A stretch of DNA of 64,000 nucleotides from Tersicoccus phoenicis (lineage in GTDB: Bacteria; Actinomycetota; Actinomycetes; Actinomycetales; Micrococcaceae), in contig NZ_MRDE01000017.1 of NCBI RefSeq assembly GCF_001968835.1, positions 44,379 to 108,378 of the forward strand, written 5' to 3'. This document shows, piece by piece, positions 53,986 through 63,914 of this stretch (the first letter of the stretch is position 1; the number at the start of each line of letters is the position of its first letter). The notes beneath the pieces were generated by a model that was not told where the DNA came from, made no database searches, and was given only the letters and a program-made list of their open reading frames with translations. Position numbers and translations under genes: made by a program.

Positions 53986-55194
53986 TCAGTCGGGCTCGGG
54001 CAGCCGGGCTCCCGGCGGAATCCGCTCCCCGTCGGGCACCCGGTGGCGGGCGCCGAGCACGGTGATGCCGGCGTCGTCGTCCGCGGCGGAGGACGAGCCA
54101 CCGGCGTCGTCCGCACCCACGACCGCCCCGGCGCCGACCCGCACGTCGAGATCCACCAGCGCCCGGGTCACGGTCGCGCCCTCGCCGACGCGCGCACCGT
54201 CCATCAGCACGGACTCCCGGACGGTCGCGTCGGCCGCGACCACCACGCCGGGCCCGATCACCGAGTCGATCACCGTGCCGCGGATCTCCGCGCCCGGGCT
54301 GAGCAGGCTGTCCGACACCACAGCGCCGGCTGCCACGAGGGCCGGCCGCTGCTGCGGCTGCGCCGTGTGCATCGGCCACGTCGGGTCGGCGACGTCGAAG
54401 CCCGTGCCGTGGACCAGCTCCTGGTGCGCCTGCCAGTAGCTCTCGACCGTGCCGACGTCGCGCCAGTAGCCCGTCAGCCGGTGCTCGGCCACGGTGCCGT
54501 GCTCCACCAGGTGCGGGATCAGTGCGTCGCCGTAGTCCTCGAGCTTCCCGTCCCGTTCCAGCAGCATGCCCAGGGTGTCCAGCAGCACGCCGGTGTCGTA
54601 GAGGAAGACCTCGGTTCCCACCAGGGAGCTCGACGGGGACTCGGGCTTGTACGCGAAGTCCGTGACCCGGCCATCCTCCGCGGTGACCACCGAGAACCGG
54701 GAGACGTCGCCGTCGACCTCGGTGGTCACCATGGTCAGGTCCGCGTCCGCGGCCAGGTGGGTGTCGATGAGGTCGCGGTAGTCCAGCCGGTAGAGGTGGT
54801 CGGTGCTGAGGGTGAGCACCAGGTCGGGACCGAACTCGCGGATCAGGCCCGCCTGCCGGTACAGGGCGTCCGCGTTGCCCTCGGCGAAGCCCTCCCCGGC
54901 GTCGCCCTGGTAGGGCGGCAGCAGCTGCAGGCCGCCGCGGGTGCGGTCCAGGTCCCACGGCCGGCCGTTGGCCACGTGCTCGTTCAACGCGTGCGGCTGG
55001 AACTGTTCGACCACCCAGACGTCGGCGATGCCGCTGTGCATCAGGTTGGACAGCGGGATATCGACCAGGTGGTAGGACCCGGCGAAGGGCAGCGCCGGCT
55101 TCGCCTTCCCCTCGGTCAGCGGGCCCATCCGGCCGCCGGCACCACCGGCGAGCAGGATGGCCAGGACGGTGGGGCGGGCTCGACCGGTGCTCAT
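53986..55194 (-). CDS. glgC: GlgC-type sugar-1-phosphate nucleotidyltransferase
   Basis: A 402-residue enzyme. The N-terminal nucleotidyltransferase domain has [20 protein letters not shown] and [40 protein letters not shown] and [19 protein letters not shown] are family motifs. The C-terminal left-handed helix (about 290-380: [20 protein letters not shown]) ends with [19 protein letters not shown]. The best fit is glucose-1-phosphate adenylyltransferase, first step of glycogen or maltosyl-phosphate synthesis. The two-residue differences in the FRITD-like region mean another sugar nucleotide is possible. ATG at 55194. It is divergent from prfB. Confidence 0.85.
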   Translation of the reverse strand: MSTGRARPTVLAILLAGGAGGRMGPLTEGKAKPALPFAGSYHLVDIPLSNLMHSGIADVWVVEQFQPHALNEHVANGRPWDLDRTRGGLQLLPPYQGDAGEGFAEGNADALYRQAGLIREFGPDLVLTLSTDHLYRLDYRDLIDTHLAADADLTMVTTEVDGDVSRFSVVTAEDGRVTDFAYKPESPSSSLVGTEVFLYDTGVLLDTLGMLLERDGKLEDYGDALIPHLVEHGTVAEHRLTGYWRDVGTVESYWQAHQELVHGTGFDVADPTWPMHTAQPQQRPALVAAGAVVSDSLLSPGAEIRGTVIDSVIGPGVVVAADATVRESVLMDGARVGEGATVTRALVDLDVRVGAGAVVGADDAGGSSSAADDDAGITVLGARHRVPDGERIPPGARLPEPD

Positions 55195-55248
55195 GGGGAC
55201 TCCAGAGGGCGACGGCGGGGGTCGCCCGAGCGTAGCAGGACCGTGCCG

Positions 55249-55254
55249 TAGGCT
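55249..55254 (+). promoter_or_regulatory. Putative -10 element of prfB
   Basis: TAGGCT ends 10 bases before the ATG at 55265, giving a very short leader. The -35 side shows no good match. Confidence 0.4.
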
Positions 55255-55264
55255 GGAAGGCACC

Positions 55265-56380
55265 ATGGCAACCACCGATTTTCCCGCCGAGATCGCCCAG
55301 CTCCGCTCCACCTTCGCCAGCATCGAGAACGTCGTCGACGTCGAGAAGGTGCGGGCCGAGATCGCCGCGTTGAGCGAGCAGGCCGGCGCACCGGACCTGT
55401 GGGACGACCCCGAATCCGCCCAGCAGGTCACCAGTCGGCTCTCCCACCGGCAGAGCGACCTGGAGCGGGTCGAGCGGCTCGGAGCGCGGATCGAGGACCT
55501 CGAGGTGCTGGTCGAGCTGGCGGGCGAGGAGGACGACGAGGACACCCGGGCCGAGGCGGAACGGGAGCTGGGTTCGATCAAGAAGTCGCTGAGCGAACTC
55601 GAGGTCGTCACGCTGCTCTCCGGCGAGTACGACGAGCGGGAGGCGGTCGTGACGATCCGGGCCGGCGCCGGCGGCGTCGACGCCGCGGACTTCGCCGAGA
55701 TGCTGATGCGGATGTACCTGCGCTGGGCCGAGCGGCACGGCTACGCCACCTCGGTGCTGGACACGTCGTACGCGGAGGAGGCCGGGCTGAAGTCGGCGAC
55801 CTTCGAGGTCAAGGCGCCGTACGCGTTCGGCACGCTCTCCGTCGAGGCCGGCACCCACCGGCTGGTGCGGATCAGCCCGTTCGACAACCAGGGCCGGCGG
55901 CAGACGTCCTTCGCCGCCGTCGAGGTGATCCCCTTGATCGAGCAGACCGACAGCGTCGAGATCCCCGAGTCGGAGCTGAAGATCGACGTGTTCCGCTCCT
56001 CGGGCCCGGGGGGCCAGTCCGTGAACACCACCGACTCCGCGGTGCGCATGACCCACCTGCCCACGGGCATCGTCGTGTCCATGCAGAACGAGAAGTCGCA
56101 GATCCAGAACCGGGCCGCCGCGCTGCGGGTCATGCAGTCCCGCCTGCTGCTGCTGAAGAAGGAGCAGGAGGACGCGGAGAAGAAGGCGCTCGCCGGGGAC
56201 GTCAAGGCCTCGTGGGGCGACCAGATGCGCTCCTACGTGCTCAACCCGTACCAGATGGTCAAGGACCTGCGGACCGAGCACGAGGTCGGCAACACGGCGG
56301 CGGTGCTCGACGGCGAGATCGACGACTTCGTCGACGCCGGCATCCGGTGGCGGGCCGCGGCGCGCACCGTCGCGGACTAG
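55265..56380 (+). CDS. prfB: Peptide chain release factor 2
   Basis: A 371-residue class I release factor that reads UGA and UAA stop codons and hydrolyses peptidyl-tRNA. The stop-codon motif SPF lies in [15 protein letters not shown] and the catalytic GGQ in [16 protein letters not shown]. The gene is one continuous frame; the programmed frameshift site (CTTTGA) of E. coli prfB is absent, as usual in actinobacteria. ATG at 55265 gives the normal N terminus ([16 protein letters not shown]). Confidence 0.97.
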   Translation: MATTDFPAEIAQLRSTFASIENVVDVEKVRAEIAALSEQAGAPDLWDDPESAQQVTSRLSHRQSDLERVERLGARIEDLEVLVELAGEEDDEDTRAEAERELGSIKKSLSELEVVTLLSGEYDEREAVVTIRAGAGGVDAADFAEMLMRMYLRWAERHGYATSVLDTSYAEEAGLKSATFEVKAPYAFGTLSVEAGTHRLVRISPFDNQGRRQTSFAAVEVIPLIEQTDSVEIPESELKIDVFRSSGPGGQSVNTTDSAVRMTHLPTGIVVSMQNEKSQIQNRAAALRVMQSRLLLLKKEQEDAEKKALAGDVKASWGDQMRSYVLNPYQMVKDLRTEHEVGNTAAVLDGEIDDFVDAGIRWRAAARTVAD

Positions 56381-56441
56381 TTCTCTCACCCCACTGACCG
56401 ACACACCGGCGCGGGTCACGAGTCGGTGACCGCCACCGCCC

Positions 56442-56447
56442 TATAGT
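56442..56447 (+). promoter_or_regulatory. Putative -10 element of ftsE
   Basis: TATAGT, a good TAnnnT match, lies 78 bp upstream of the ftsE ATG in the prfB-ftsE gap. Confidence 0.45.
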
Positions 56448-56524
56448 CGAACCGCCGAGGCCCCTGTTCCCAGGTACGGTCCCGCCTCGGTGCCGACGGG
56501 GCGGGCCGGGAGCAGTATGCGCGC

Positions 56525-57214
56525 ATGATCCGATTCGACAACGTCACCAAGGTCCACGGCGACACGTCGCATCCCGCTCTGGACGGCGTCAGCGTCGAGA
56601 TCGATCGGGGCGAGTTCACCTTCCTGGTCGGCGCCTCCGGCTCGGGCAAGTCGACGTTCATCCGGTTGGTGCTCCGCGAGGAGACCGCCTCCCGGGGCGC
56701 CGTCCACGTGGCCGGACAGAACGTGTCGGCCATCCCGGCGTGGCGCGTGCCCCGCTTCCGCCGCGGCATCGGCGTCGTCTTCCAGGACTTCCGGCTGCTG
56801 CCGAACAAGACGGTGTTCGGCAACGTGGCCTTCGCCATGCAGGTGCTGGGCAGGAGCCGCACTGCGATCAGACAGACGGTTCCGGTGGTGCTGGAGACCG
56901 TGGGCTTGCACGGCAAGGACGGCCGCTTCCCGCACGAGCTCTCGGGCGGCGAACAGCAGCGGGTCGCCATCGCCCGTGCCGTCGTCAACCGCCCCGCCAT
57001 CCTGCTGGCCGACGAACCGACCGGCAACCTCGATCCCACGACGTCGATGGGCATCATGAACGTGCTGGAGACGATCAACCAGAACGGGACCACGGTGGTG
57101 ATGGCCACGCACGACGGGGCGATCGTCAACGAGCTGCGCCGCCGGGTGATCGAACTGGACCACGGGGCCGTCGTCCGCGACGAGGCCGAGGGCATCTACG
57201 AGGGCGCCCGATGA
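56525..57214 (+). CDS. ftsE: Cell division ATP-binding protein FtsE
   Basis: A 229-residue ABC ATPase. Walker [11 protein letters not shown] (about 36-45), signature [14 protein letters not shown], Walker [14 protein letters not shown], and the switch His in MATHDG are intact. With FtsX it forms a mechanotransmission complex that activates a periplasmic peptidoglycan hydrolase during division. The Q-loop region [19 protein letters not shown] is typical of FtsE. The prfB-ftsE-ftsX-hydrolase-smpB order is conserved in mycobacteria. Confidence 0.96.
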   Translation: MIRFDNVTKVHGDTSHPALDGVSVEIDRGEFTFLVGASGSGKSTFIRLVLREETASRGAVHVAGQNVSAIPAWRVPRFRRGIGVVFQDFRLLPNKTVFGNVAFAMQVLGRSRTAIRQTVPVVLETVGLHGKDGRFPHELSGGEQQRVAIARAVVNRPAILLADEPTGNLDPTTSMGIMNVLETINQNGTTVVMATHDGAIVNELRRRVIELDHGAVVRDEAEGIYEGAR

Positions 57215-58125
57215 GGGCCGCCTTCGTTCTCGGGGAGATCGGCCACGGGCTGCGCCGGAACCTCACCATGGTGATCTCCATCGTGCTGGTCACCTTCGTG
57301 TCGCTCACGTTCGTCGGTGCCGCCGCCCTGCTGCAGCTACAGATCAACCAGATGAAGGGCTACTGGTACGACAAGGTCGAGGTCTCGGTGTTCCTGTGTC
57401 AGCAGGGATCGGTATCACCGAGTTGCGCGTCCGGCGCGGTCACCACCCAGCAGCGGGAGGCGATCACCGCACAGCTGCGGTCTCCGAGCTTCGCGCCCTA
57501 CATCGCGTCCGCCCAATTCGAGTCCTCGGACGAGGCCTTCACCCGCTTCCGGGACCAGTTCAGGAACTCGCCCATCGTCGATTCGGTCACCGCCGACCAA
57601 CTGCCCTCGTCCTTCCGCATCCAACTGAAGGACCCGACCACGTTCGGTGTGATCCAGGAGGGCTTCTCGTCCACCCCGGGGGTCGACACGGTCAACGACC
57701 AACGGGAACTGCTCGAACCCCTGTTCTCCAAGCTGAACCAGGCGTCCGTCTTCGCCCTGGGCACGGCGGCGGTCATGATCGTGTGCGCGGTGCTGCTGAT
57801 CGCGACCACCATCCGGCTCTCCGCCTTCAGCCGGCGCCGGGAGACCAGTATCATGCGTCTGGTGGGCGCTTCGAGGTCGGTGATCCAGCTGCCTTTCGTG
57901 CTCGAGGGCATCATCGCGGCGACCATCGGGGCGCTGCTCGCCTCAGCGGCGCTGTGGATATTCACCCGCTTCTACGTCGAGGACTATCTCAGCCGGGAGA
58001 GCCAGGACCTGGCCTTCATCTCCGCCGCCGACGCGCTCCTCGTGGCGCCCGCCCTGATCCTGTTCGGCATCGTGCTGGCCGGGACGTGCTCCGCGTTGAC
58101 CCTGCGCCGCTACCTGAAGGTGTGA
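57211..58125 (+). CDS. ftsX: Cell division membrane protein FtsX
   Basis: A 304-residue protein with four membrane segments: about 22-46, then a large extracellular loop (about 60-170, [20 protein letters not shown]), then about 177-199, 227-249 and 277-296. The extracellular loop contacts the hydrolase in other bacteria. The two cysteines in the loop may form a disulfide. Start ATGA overlaps the ftsE stop. The next gene encodes a coiled-coil M23 hydrolase, the expected partner. Confidence 0.94.
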   Translation: MRAAFVLGEIGHGLRRNLTMVISIVLVTFVSLTFVGAAALLQLQINQMKGYWYDKVEVSVFLCQQGSVSPSCASGAVTTQQREAITAQLRSPSFAPYIASAQFESSDEAFTRFRDQFRNSPIVDSVTADQLPSSFRIQLKDPTTFGVIQEGFSSTPGVDTVNDQRELLEPLFSKLNQASVFALGTAAVMIVCAVLLIATTIRLSAFSRRRETSIMRLVGASRSVIQLPFVLEGIIAATIGALLASAALWIFTRFYVEDYLSRESQDLAFISAADALLVAPALILFGIVLAGTCSALTLRRYLKV

Positions 58126-58127
58126 CC

Positions 58128-59552
58128 GTGAAACGCACGACGTCCGGGCCGGCGCGTCCGTCCCGGTGGACCGCCCGCTGGGCGTCCGTGACGGTGGTTG
58201 CCGTGCTCACCACCGGGCTCGCCGCCGTCGCCCCCGCCACCGCCGACGACCTGACCGATCGGCAGTCCGCGCTGGAGGAGGAAGCACGCCAGGTCGGTGC
58301 GGCGATGGAGAACCTGGATGCGAGCATCACCCGCTCCATCGCACAACTGAGGGTTTACCAGAAGCAACTGCCCGGTGCGCGCCAGGCGCTCGCCGACGCC
58401 GAGGCGAAGGTGTCCGACGCCATCCGGGAGGTGGAATCCCAGTCGGCGCGTCTCACGCTGGCCGAGCAGTCCAAGGCCGACCTGGACCGGCAACTGCGCC
58501 GCGACCGGGAGGGGGCTCAGAGGACCCGCCGCACCATCGGAGCCATCGCTGCCCAGGCGTACAAGAACGGTGGCCTGTCCAGCAACGTCTCGCTGCTGCT
58601 CGGCGCTGGCGCCTCGACGGACCTGACCGACAGCATGCGCCTGGTCGATGCGGCCCTGCGCAGCCAGAGCACGATGCTGAGCGCCTACGCCCAGCAGCAG
58701 GCGACCGACCAGAACGCCGCCGCCCGGCTGCGCGCCGTCGAGGAGGAGATCCGGCAGCTCAAGGCGCGGGCCGAGGCGGCGCTGTCGGCGGAGCAGAACG
58801 CCAGGGACGCCGCCGCCGCGCGGAAGCGCACCGTGGACGGGTTGGTCGCGAACAGCGCCGCACTGACCTCCCAACTGCAGGCGAAGAAGCCGCAGATCAG
58901 CAGCCGCCTGGCGCGCGTGGAGGCGGACCGGGCCCAGGTGCGGAACCAGATCGCCGAGCGCCAGCGCCGGGAGCTGGCGGCGGCCCGCCAGCGGGCGGCC
59001 GCCGCCGCGGCGGCCCGCGCCGCCGCCGCAGCCGCCGCCCGCCAGCGGGTGGCCGCCGCCGCCGCCGCGGCCGGCGCGCCCCTCGCGCCGGCCGCGGTGG
59101 AGGACGACCCGGCCCTCACCCCGTCCGGATCGCTGGGTCTCACCCGCCCCGTCCCGGCCGGGGTGTCGGTGACCTCCCCCTACGGATCCCGCCCGGTCCC
59201 GGCGGGCACGATCGACTTCACCGGTACGGGCACCTACCTGCACACCGGTCAGGACTTCGGGGCCGGGTGCGGCACGCCGGTGCTGGCCCCGGCCGACGGC
59301 GAGGTGATGTTCGCGGACGGCGCCGTGCCCACCGCGGGCAACCGAATCGTGCTCGACCATGGCGTACGCGATGGCAGCGCGGTCTCGACGATCTACTACC
59401 ACTTGGCGTCCTCCGTGGTGAAACCGGGACAACGGGTCACGCGGGGCCAGACCATCGGGTACGCCGGCACCACCGGCAACTCGACCGGCTGCCACCTGCA
59501 CTTCGAGGTCATGGTCAACGGTTCGCTGGTGGATCCCGCGCCCTACCTCTGA
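58128..59552 (+). CDS. Secreted coiled-coil M23 (LytM) peptidase, FtsEX partner
   Basis: A 474-residue secreted protein. A signal peptide (about 1-41, VTVVAVLTTGLAAVAPATA) precedes two long coiled-coil segments (about 45-125 and 190-290) broken by a hinge with AAQAYKNGGLSSNVSLLLGA. An Ala/Arg-rich stretch (about 285-315) links to a C-terminal LytM domain with HTGQDFGAGCGTPVLAPADG (zinc His and Asp) and GCHLHFEVMVNG. The plan matches EnvC/PcsB-like hydrolases activated by FtsEX; mycobacteria use an NlpC/P60 enzyme (RipC) here instead. GTG at 58128 is two bases after the ftsX stop. Confidence 0.85.
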   Translation: MKRTTSGPARPSRWTARWASVTVVAVLTTGLAAVAPATADDLTDRQSALEEEARQVGAAMENLDASITRSIAQLRVYQKQLPGARQALADAEAKVSDAIREVESQSARLTLAEQSKADLDRQLRRDREGAQRTRRTIGAIAAQAYKNGGLSSNVSLLLGAGASTDLTDSMRLVDAALRSQSTMLSAYAQQQATDQNAAARLRAVEEEIRQLKARAEAALSAEQNARDAAAARKRTVDGLVANSAALTSQLQAKKPQISSRLARVEADRAQVRNQIAERQRRELAAARQRAAAAAAARAAAAAAARQRVAAAAAAAGAPLAPAAVEDDPALTPSGSLGLTRPVPAGVSVTSPYGSRPVPAGTIDFTGTGTYLHTGQDFGAGCGTPVLAPADGEVMFADGAVPTAGNRIVLDHGVRDGSAVSTIYYHLASSVVKPGQRVTRGQTIGYAGTTGNSTGCHLHFEVMVNGSLVDPAPYL

Positions 59553-59563
59553 CCCGGTTCGCG

Positions 59564-59569
59564 TACAAT
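59564..59569 (+). promoter_or_regulatory. Putative -10 element of smpB
   Basis: TACAAT lies about 100 bp before the smpB start, after the stop of the M23 gene. The leader would be about 90 nt. Confidence 0.45.
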
Positions 59570-59664
59570 GGTGAGCCGCCCACCGGGCGGAGGCGGTCCC
59601 CGGCCGCCGAGCACCCACCCAGCAGCGCAGGCGTCGTTCGTCGCGCACCAGGCAGGAGGAAGCC

Positions 59665-60147
59665 GTGCCCCAGGACCGCGGTGCCGACGGCATCACGAGG
59701 GTGGCGACGAACCGCAAGGCCCGGCACGACTACCTCATCTCGGACACGTTCGAGGCGGGCCTGGTGCTGCAGGGCACCGAGGTGAAGTCGCTGCGCGAGG
59801 GCCACGCGAATCTGACCGACGGGTTCGCCGTCTTCTACAACGACGAGCTGTGGCTCGAGGGTGTCCACATTCCGGAGTACAGCCAGGGCAGCTGGACCAA
59901 CCACACGGCCCGGCGGCGGCGGAAGCTGCTGCTGCACCGGGAGCAGCTGATCAAGATCTCCCAGAAGACACGCGAGTCCGGTTTCACCATCGTGCCGCTC
60001 TCCCTCTACTTCGTGGGCGGGCGCGCCAAGGTGGAGATCGGGATCGGGCGCGGCAAACGCGATTACGACAAGCGACAGAGCCTGCGTGAGGCCCAGGACA
60101 AGCGGGAGGCCGCCCGCGAGATGCGGCAACGCAATCGCCGTGGCTGA
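59665..60147 (+). CDS. smpB: SsrA-binding protein SmpB
   Basis: A 160-residue protein that brings tmRNA to stalled ribosomes. RKARHDYLISDTFEAGLVLQ, GTEVKSLREGHANLTDGFAV, TARRRRKLLLHREQLIKIS and GRGKRDYDKRQSLREAQDKR are family signatures, with a C-terminal basic helix. GTG at 59665 after GCAGGAGGAAG. Its RNA partner ssrA is encoded about 440 bp downstream. Confidence 0.97.
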   Translation: MPQDRGADGITRVATNRKARHDYLISDTFEAGLVLQGTEVKSLREGHANLTDGFAVFYNDELWLEGVHIPEYSQGSWTNHTARRRRKLLLHREQLIKISQKTRESGFTIVPLSLYFVGGRAKVEIGIGRGKRDYDKRQSLREAQDKREAAREMRQRNRRG

Positions 60148-60451
60148 CGGCCGGGCCGTGAACCCGCCGATGCCCTGGTGGACGACGACGATGGTCGTCA
60201 TCGACTTGATCTGGCTGGTGTTCACGCTGCTCGGCACCGCGATCAGCTTCGCGTTGTCCTCGTTCGTGGACCAGACCCTGTCCTGGTACCTGCTGGTCGT
60301 GCTCGTGCTGGCCGCCTACGCGGCTTTCGTGACGGTGCCGATGAGCGCCGTGCTGACCATCGTGCTCATCCGGCAGCGCCGCTGGCCGTGGCTGCTGGTG
60401 CCGGCGCTGGTGATCGGCGCCGTCATCGTCGGCATGCTCGCCGTCACCTGA
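60140..60451 (+). CDS. Small membrane protein
   Basis: A 103-residue protein with three hydrophobic segments: about 17-39 (MVVIDLIWLVFTLLGTAISF), 47-69 (SWYLLVVLVLAAYAAFVTVP) and 83-101. No family is recognised. GTG at 60140 overlaps smpB by 8 bp, so it is co-expressed with it; this arrangement is found between smpB and ssrA in several actinobacteria. Confidence 0.6.
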   Translation: MADGRAVNPPMPWWTTTMVVIDLIWLVFTLLGTAISFALSSFVDQTLSWYLLVVLVLAAYAAFVTVPMSAVLTIVLIRQRRWPWLLVPALVIGAVIVGMLAVT

Positions 60452-60506
60452 CCGGGCACCGGGGGGGTGAAGGAATGTGAAGGAATACACCGGGCGCCGC
60501 ATGCGC

Positions 60507-60512
60507 TATGCT
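60507..60512 (+). promoter_or_regulatory. Putative -10 element of ssrA
   Basis: TATGCT lies about 73 bp before the mature 5' end of tmRNA, consistent with a precursor processed at its 5' end. Confidence 0.4.
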
Positions 60513-60584
60513 GAATGGTCCGGACGAGTTCCGGACAGACGTCACGACCGGACCACCGGCACGGGGCGGTTGGCAACTGCATAC

Positions 60585-60956
60585 GGGGATGACAGGTTTC
60601 GACGATGGATGTCGCGACAGGGGAAGCGGGCCGAGGATGCAGAGTCATCTCGTCAACGCTCTCTGCAAACCAATAAGTGCCAATTCTAAGCGCACTGACT
60701 TCGCTCTCGCTGCCTGAGCAGCCAGAATGAGTCCGTCAGCCCGGGGACGCTTCCGCCCCGGTGACTGGCGTCGATCAGGAAGCCACTGCTCTCAGTCCTT
60801 GCCGCAGGGAACTGAGGGGACATTGATGCGGCTGGGCCCGGGTCAGCCATCTGTCTGCAGGACGGCTGGGGCCGAGTAACACCCGACGCAGAATGCGCCC
60901 GGAGAAGCCCTGACAACACTTCATCGGACGGGGGTTCGATTCCCCCCATCTCCACC
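60585..60956 (+). ncRNA. ssrA: Transfer-messenger RNA
   Basis: The 5' end GGGGATGACAGGTTTCGACG (60585-60604) and 3' GGGGGTTCGATTCCCCCCAT (60930-60949) are diagnostic: they form the tRNA-like acceptor and T arm. The acceptor pairs GGGGATG with CATCTCC. The tag frame is 60679-60717, encoding ANSKRTDFALAA and stopping at TGA; it ends with the proteolysis signal ALAA. CCA does not appear to be encoded at the end (ACCCA), so it is probably added. It is next to smpB, its partner. Confidence 0.96.
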
Positions 60957-60962
60957 CATATC

Positions 60963-61003
60963 CGACGACGGGCCGGCACTGCGTGAGTGCCGGCCCGTCG
61001 TCG
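60963..61003 (+). terminator. Terminator of ssrA
   Basis: A perfect 18-bp stem: CGACGACGGGCCGGCACT (60963-60980) with AGTGCCGGCCCGTCGTCG (60986-61003), loop GCGTG. Confidence 0.9.
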
Positions 61004-61033
61004 TATCCAGCGCCGGGTCCTACACTCGGCACC

Positions 61034-61249
61034 ATGCCGATCATCGAACTGACCAGCACCGACACGACGACCACCGGCGGTCGGACGCTGCCGGCCCACC
61101 TTGCCGAACCCTCGCCCGGGGCGCCCGTGCGGGGCGGGCTCGTGCTGATCGAGGACACCAACCCGCACGCCTACCGGGCGGAGCCCGCGGCCGACTCCTG
61201 GCAGCGGGCCCTCGCCTTCCTCGACGAGCACCTGCCGAACGGGAGCTGA
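61034..61249 (+). CDS. Short dienelactone-hydrolase-like remnant
   Basis: 71 residues. The N-terminal part (PAHLAEPSPGAPVRGGLVLI) resembles the start of dienelactone hydrolases (PAYLAEP...GGVVVIHE), and the C-terminal part (HAYRAEPAADSWQRALAFLD) resembles their last helix. The whole catalytic centre (Cys, Asp and His segments, about 150 residues) is missing in frame. It is probably an internal deletion product with no hydrolase activity. A TACACT seven bases before the ATG suggests a leaderless mRNA, so it may still be expressed. Confidence 0.5.
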   Translation: MPIIELTSTDTTTTGGRTLPAHLAEPSPGAPVRGGLVLIEDTNPHAYRAEPAADSWQRALAFLDEHLPNGS

Positions 61250-61348
61250 GTGACCCGCTGAGTGACCCGCCCGCCGGTGATACGTATGCTGATGAACGGA
61301 CCGCCGGCGCGCGCGTGACCCGGTGCCGGCCGAGACCCGGGAGGGACC

Positions 61349-63775
61349 ATGGCCACCGACAATCCAGCCACCCACGACCCAGCCACCGACGCGCAGCTGG
61401 CCGCCATCGACGCCTGGTGGCGCGCGGCCAACTACCTCTCCGTGGGTCAGCTCTATCTGCGGCAGAACGCCCTGCTCCGCCGGCCGCTGCAGAACCAGGA
61501 CATCAAGCGGCGCCTGCTCGGCCACTGGGGCACGACCCCCGGGCTGACCTTCGTCTACGCGCACCTGAACCGGGTGATCACCGACCGCGACCAGGACGTG
61601 TTGTTGGTCGCCGGACCCGGCCACGGCGGCCCCGCACTGGTGGCCAGCACCTGGCTGGAGGGCTCCTACTCCGAGATCTACGGGGCCGTCAGCCGGGACG
61701 AGGCCGGCATGGAACTGCTGGTGCGGCAGTTCTCCTACCCCGGCGGCATCCCCTCGCACGCCGCACCGGAGACGCCGGGATCGATCAACGAGGGCGGTGA
61801 ACTCGGCTACAGTCTCGCCCACGGGTTCGGCGCCGTCCTGGACAACCCCGGCCTGGTGGCCGCCGTCGTGATCGGCGACGGGGAAGCGGAGACCGGGGCC
61901 CTGTCGGCCAGCTGGGACGCGCACGTCTTCGTCGACCCCCACCGCGACGGCGCGGTGCTGCCCATCCTGCACCTGAACGGCTGGAAGATCGCCAACCCCA
62001 CGGTCCTCGCCCGGATGCCGCAGGACCAGCTCGAGCGGCGGATGCGCGGGCACGGTTACGAACCGTTCTTCGTCACGGTCGACGACCCGGACGCCGTCGA
62101 CGTCGCCCACCGGGACTTCGCCGCCACCCTGGATGCCTGCCTGGACCGGATCGCCGGGATCCAGGCGCACGCCCGCGGCGGTACGTCCGCGTCGGCCGAC
62201 ACGGCCGAGGACGAGGCGCGGCGCGAACCGTGGCCGATGATCGTGCTGCGCAGCCCGAAGGGGTGGACCGGTCCGACGGAGGTGGACGGCAAACCCGTCG
62301 AGGGCACGTGGCGGGCCCACCAGATCCCGCTCCCGGTGAGCCCGGACGACGACGCGGCGCGGGAGGCGCTGACGGCGTGGATGCGCTCCTACCGGCCCGA
62401 GGACCTGTTCGACGACGACGGCCGACCGCGTCCGCAGTTGACCGCGCTCAGCCCGGTGGGGGACCGCCGGCTCGGCGCCACCCCCTTCGCCAACGGTGGC
62501 CGGCTCCTCGCGCCGCTGCGGCTGCCCCCCGTCACGCCCGTCGCCGCCGACGTGCCCGAGCCCGGGCGGCAGCGGAACAGCCCGATGCTCACCCTGGGCA
62601 GCTGGCTGGCCGAGGTGATCCGGGCCAACCCCGAGACGTTCCGCCTGTTCGGGCCGGACGAGACGGCGTCCAACCGGCTGCAGCACGTGTACGAGGCCAC
62701 GGACAAGGCCTGGAACGCCCGCCTGCTGCCGGTGGACGAGAACCTGGCCCCGGACGGCCGGGTGATCGAGGTGCTCAGCGAACACCTGTGCCAGGGCCTG
62801 CTCGAGGGTTACCTGCTGACCGGCCGGCACGGCGTCTTCGACTGCTACGAGGCGTTCGTGCACATCGTCGACTCGATGTTCAACCAGCACGCCAAGTGGC
62901 TCAAGGTGCACCAGCGGCTGCCGTGGCGGCAGCCCATCGCCTCGTTCACCTACCTGCTCTCCTCCCACGTGTGGCAGCAGGATCACAACGGCTTCTCCCA
63001 CCAGGACCCCGGGTTCATCGATCACGCGGTGAACAAGTCCGCCGACGTCGTGCGGGTCTACCTGCCGCCGGACACCAACACGCTGCTCTCCACGATGGAT
63101 CACTGCCTGCGCAGCACGGACCGGATCAACATCGTGGTCAGCGGCAAGCAGCCGTCACTGACCTGGCTCGGGCCCGAGGACGCCGCCCACCACTGCGCCC
63201 GCGGCCTCGGTGTGTGGGAGTTCGCCGGAACCGAACGGGCCGGCGAGAAGCCCGACGTCGTGCTGGCCTGCGCCGGTGACGTGCCGACCACCGAGACGGT
63301 CGCGGCGGCGCAACTGCTCGCCCACCACGTGCCGGACCTGTCGGTGCGGGTGGTCAACGTCGTGGACCTGATGCGGCTGATCGATGACCGGTCACACCCG
63401 CACGGGCTCTCCGCCGCCGACTTCGACGGCATCTTCACCGAGGACCGGCCGGTGATCTTCGCCTACCACGGGTACGCGTCCCTGATTCACCGGCTCACCT
63501 ACAAGCGCACCAACCACGCCGGCATGCACGTGCGCGGCTACCACGAGGAGGGCACGACGACGACGCCGTTCGACATGGCGCTGCTCAACGGCATCGACCG
63601 GTACCAGTTGGCCATCGACGCGATCGACCGCGTCCCGGCCCTGCACGGGACGCAGACGGTACTCCGGCAGCGCCTGCAGGACGCCCAGCTCGCCGCCCGC
63701 GCGTACACCCGCGAGGTGGGCGAGGATCCGGACCACATCACGGACTGGTCCCTCGCCGCCGACCCGGTGCTGTGA
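61349..63775 (+). CDS. xfp: Xylulose-5-phosphate/fructose-6-phosphate phosphoketolase
   Basis: An 808-residue thiamine diphosphate enzyme that splits xylulose 5-phosphate (and often fructose 6-phosphate) with phosphate to acetyl phosphate and a triose or tetrose phosphate. Family segments are [60 protein letters not shown] (TPP-binding GDGExETG), FHVAYHGY-like [20 protein letters not shown] and [20 protein letters not shown]. The length is typical. ATG at 61349 after GGGAGG. With an acetate kinase it would give a bypass of upper glycolysis; none is visible here. Confidence 0.97.
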   Translation: MATDNPATHDPATDAQLAAIDAWWRAANYLSVGQLYLRQNALLRRPLQNQDIKRRLLGHWGTTPGLTFVYAHLNRVITDRDQDVLLVAGPGHGGPALVASTWLEGSYSEIYGAVSRDEAGMELLVRQFSYPGGIPSHAAPETPGSINEGGELGYSLAHGFGAVLDNPGLVAAVVIGDGEAETGALSASWDAHVFVDPHRDGAVLPILHLNGWKIANPTVLARMPQDQLERRMRGHGYEPFFVTVDDPDAVDVAHRDFAATLDACLDRIAGIQAHARGGTSASADTAEDEARREPWPMIVLRSPKGWTGPTEVDGKPVEGTWRAHQIPLPVSPDDDAAREALTAWMRSYRPEDLFDDDGRPRPQLTALSPVGDRRLGATPFANGGRLLAPLRLPPVTPVAADVPEPGRQRNSPMLTLGSWLAEVIRANPETFRLFGPDETASNRLQHVYEATDKAWNARLLPVDENLAPDGRVIEVLSEHLCQGLLEGYLLTGRHGVFDCYEAFVHIVDSMFNQHAKWLKVHQRLPWRQPIASFTYLLSSHVWQQDHNGFSHQDPGFIDHAVNKSADVVRVYLPPDTNTLLSTMDHCLRSTDRINIVVSGKQPSLTWLGPEDAAHHCARGLGVWEFAGTERAGEKPDVVLACAGDVPTTETVAAAQLLAHHVPDLSVRVVNVVDLMRLIDDRSHPHGLSAADFDGIFTEDRPVIFAYHGYASLIHRLTYKRTNHAGMHVRGYHEEGTTTTPFDMALLNGIDRYQLAIDAIDRVPALHGTQTVLRQRLQDAQLAARAYTREVGEDPDHITDWSLAADPVL

Positions 63776-63852
63776 CGCCGGATCCGAGTGATGCGCCGTC
63801 TAACCGGTGCTGCACCAGTACGCAACCGACGCCAGGGTCGGGCGAGGGGCGA

Positions 63853-63914
63853 GGTGCCTCACTGAGAAGTGAGCGCGAGAGCTGACCTGGTGCCTCACGC
63901 ATGGTGAGCGCGAG
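63853..63914. repeat. Two tandem hairpin repeats
   Basis: GGTGCCTCAC...GTGAGCGCGAG occurs twice, at 63853-63879 and 63889-63914. Each copy forms a short hairpin (CTCACT with AGTGAG; CTCAC with GTGAG). They lie about 80 bp after the xfp stop, in a 225-bp stretch without a gene. Confidence 0.7.

Noticed and set aside
55265..56380. Programmed frameshift in prfB.
   Set aside because: The gene is one continuous frame and no CTTTGA site is present near codon 25.
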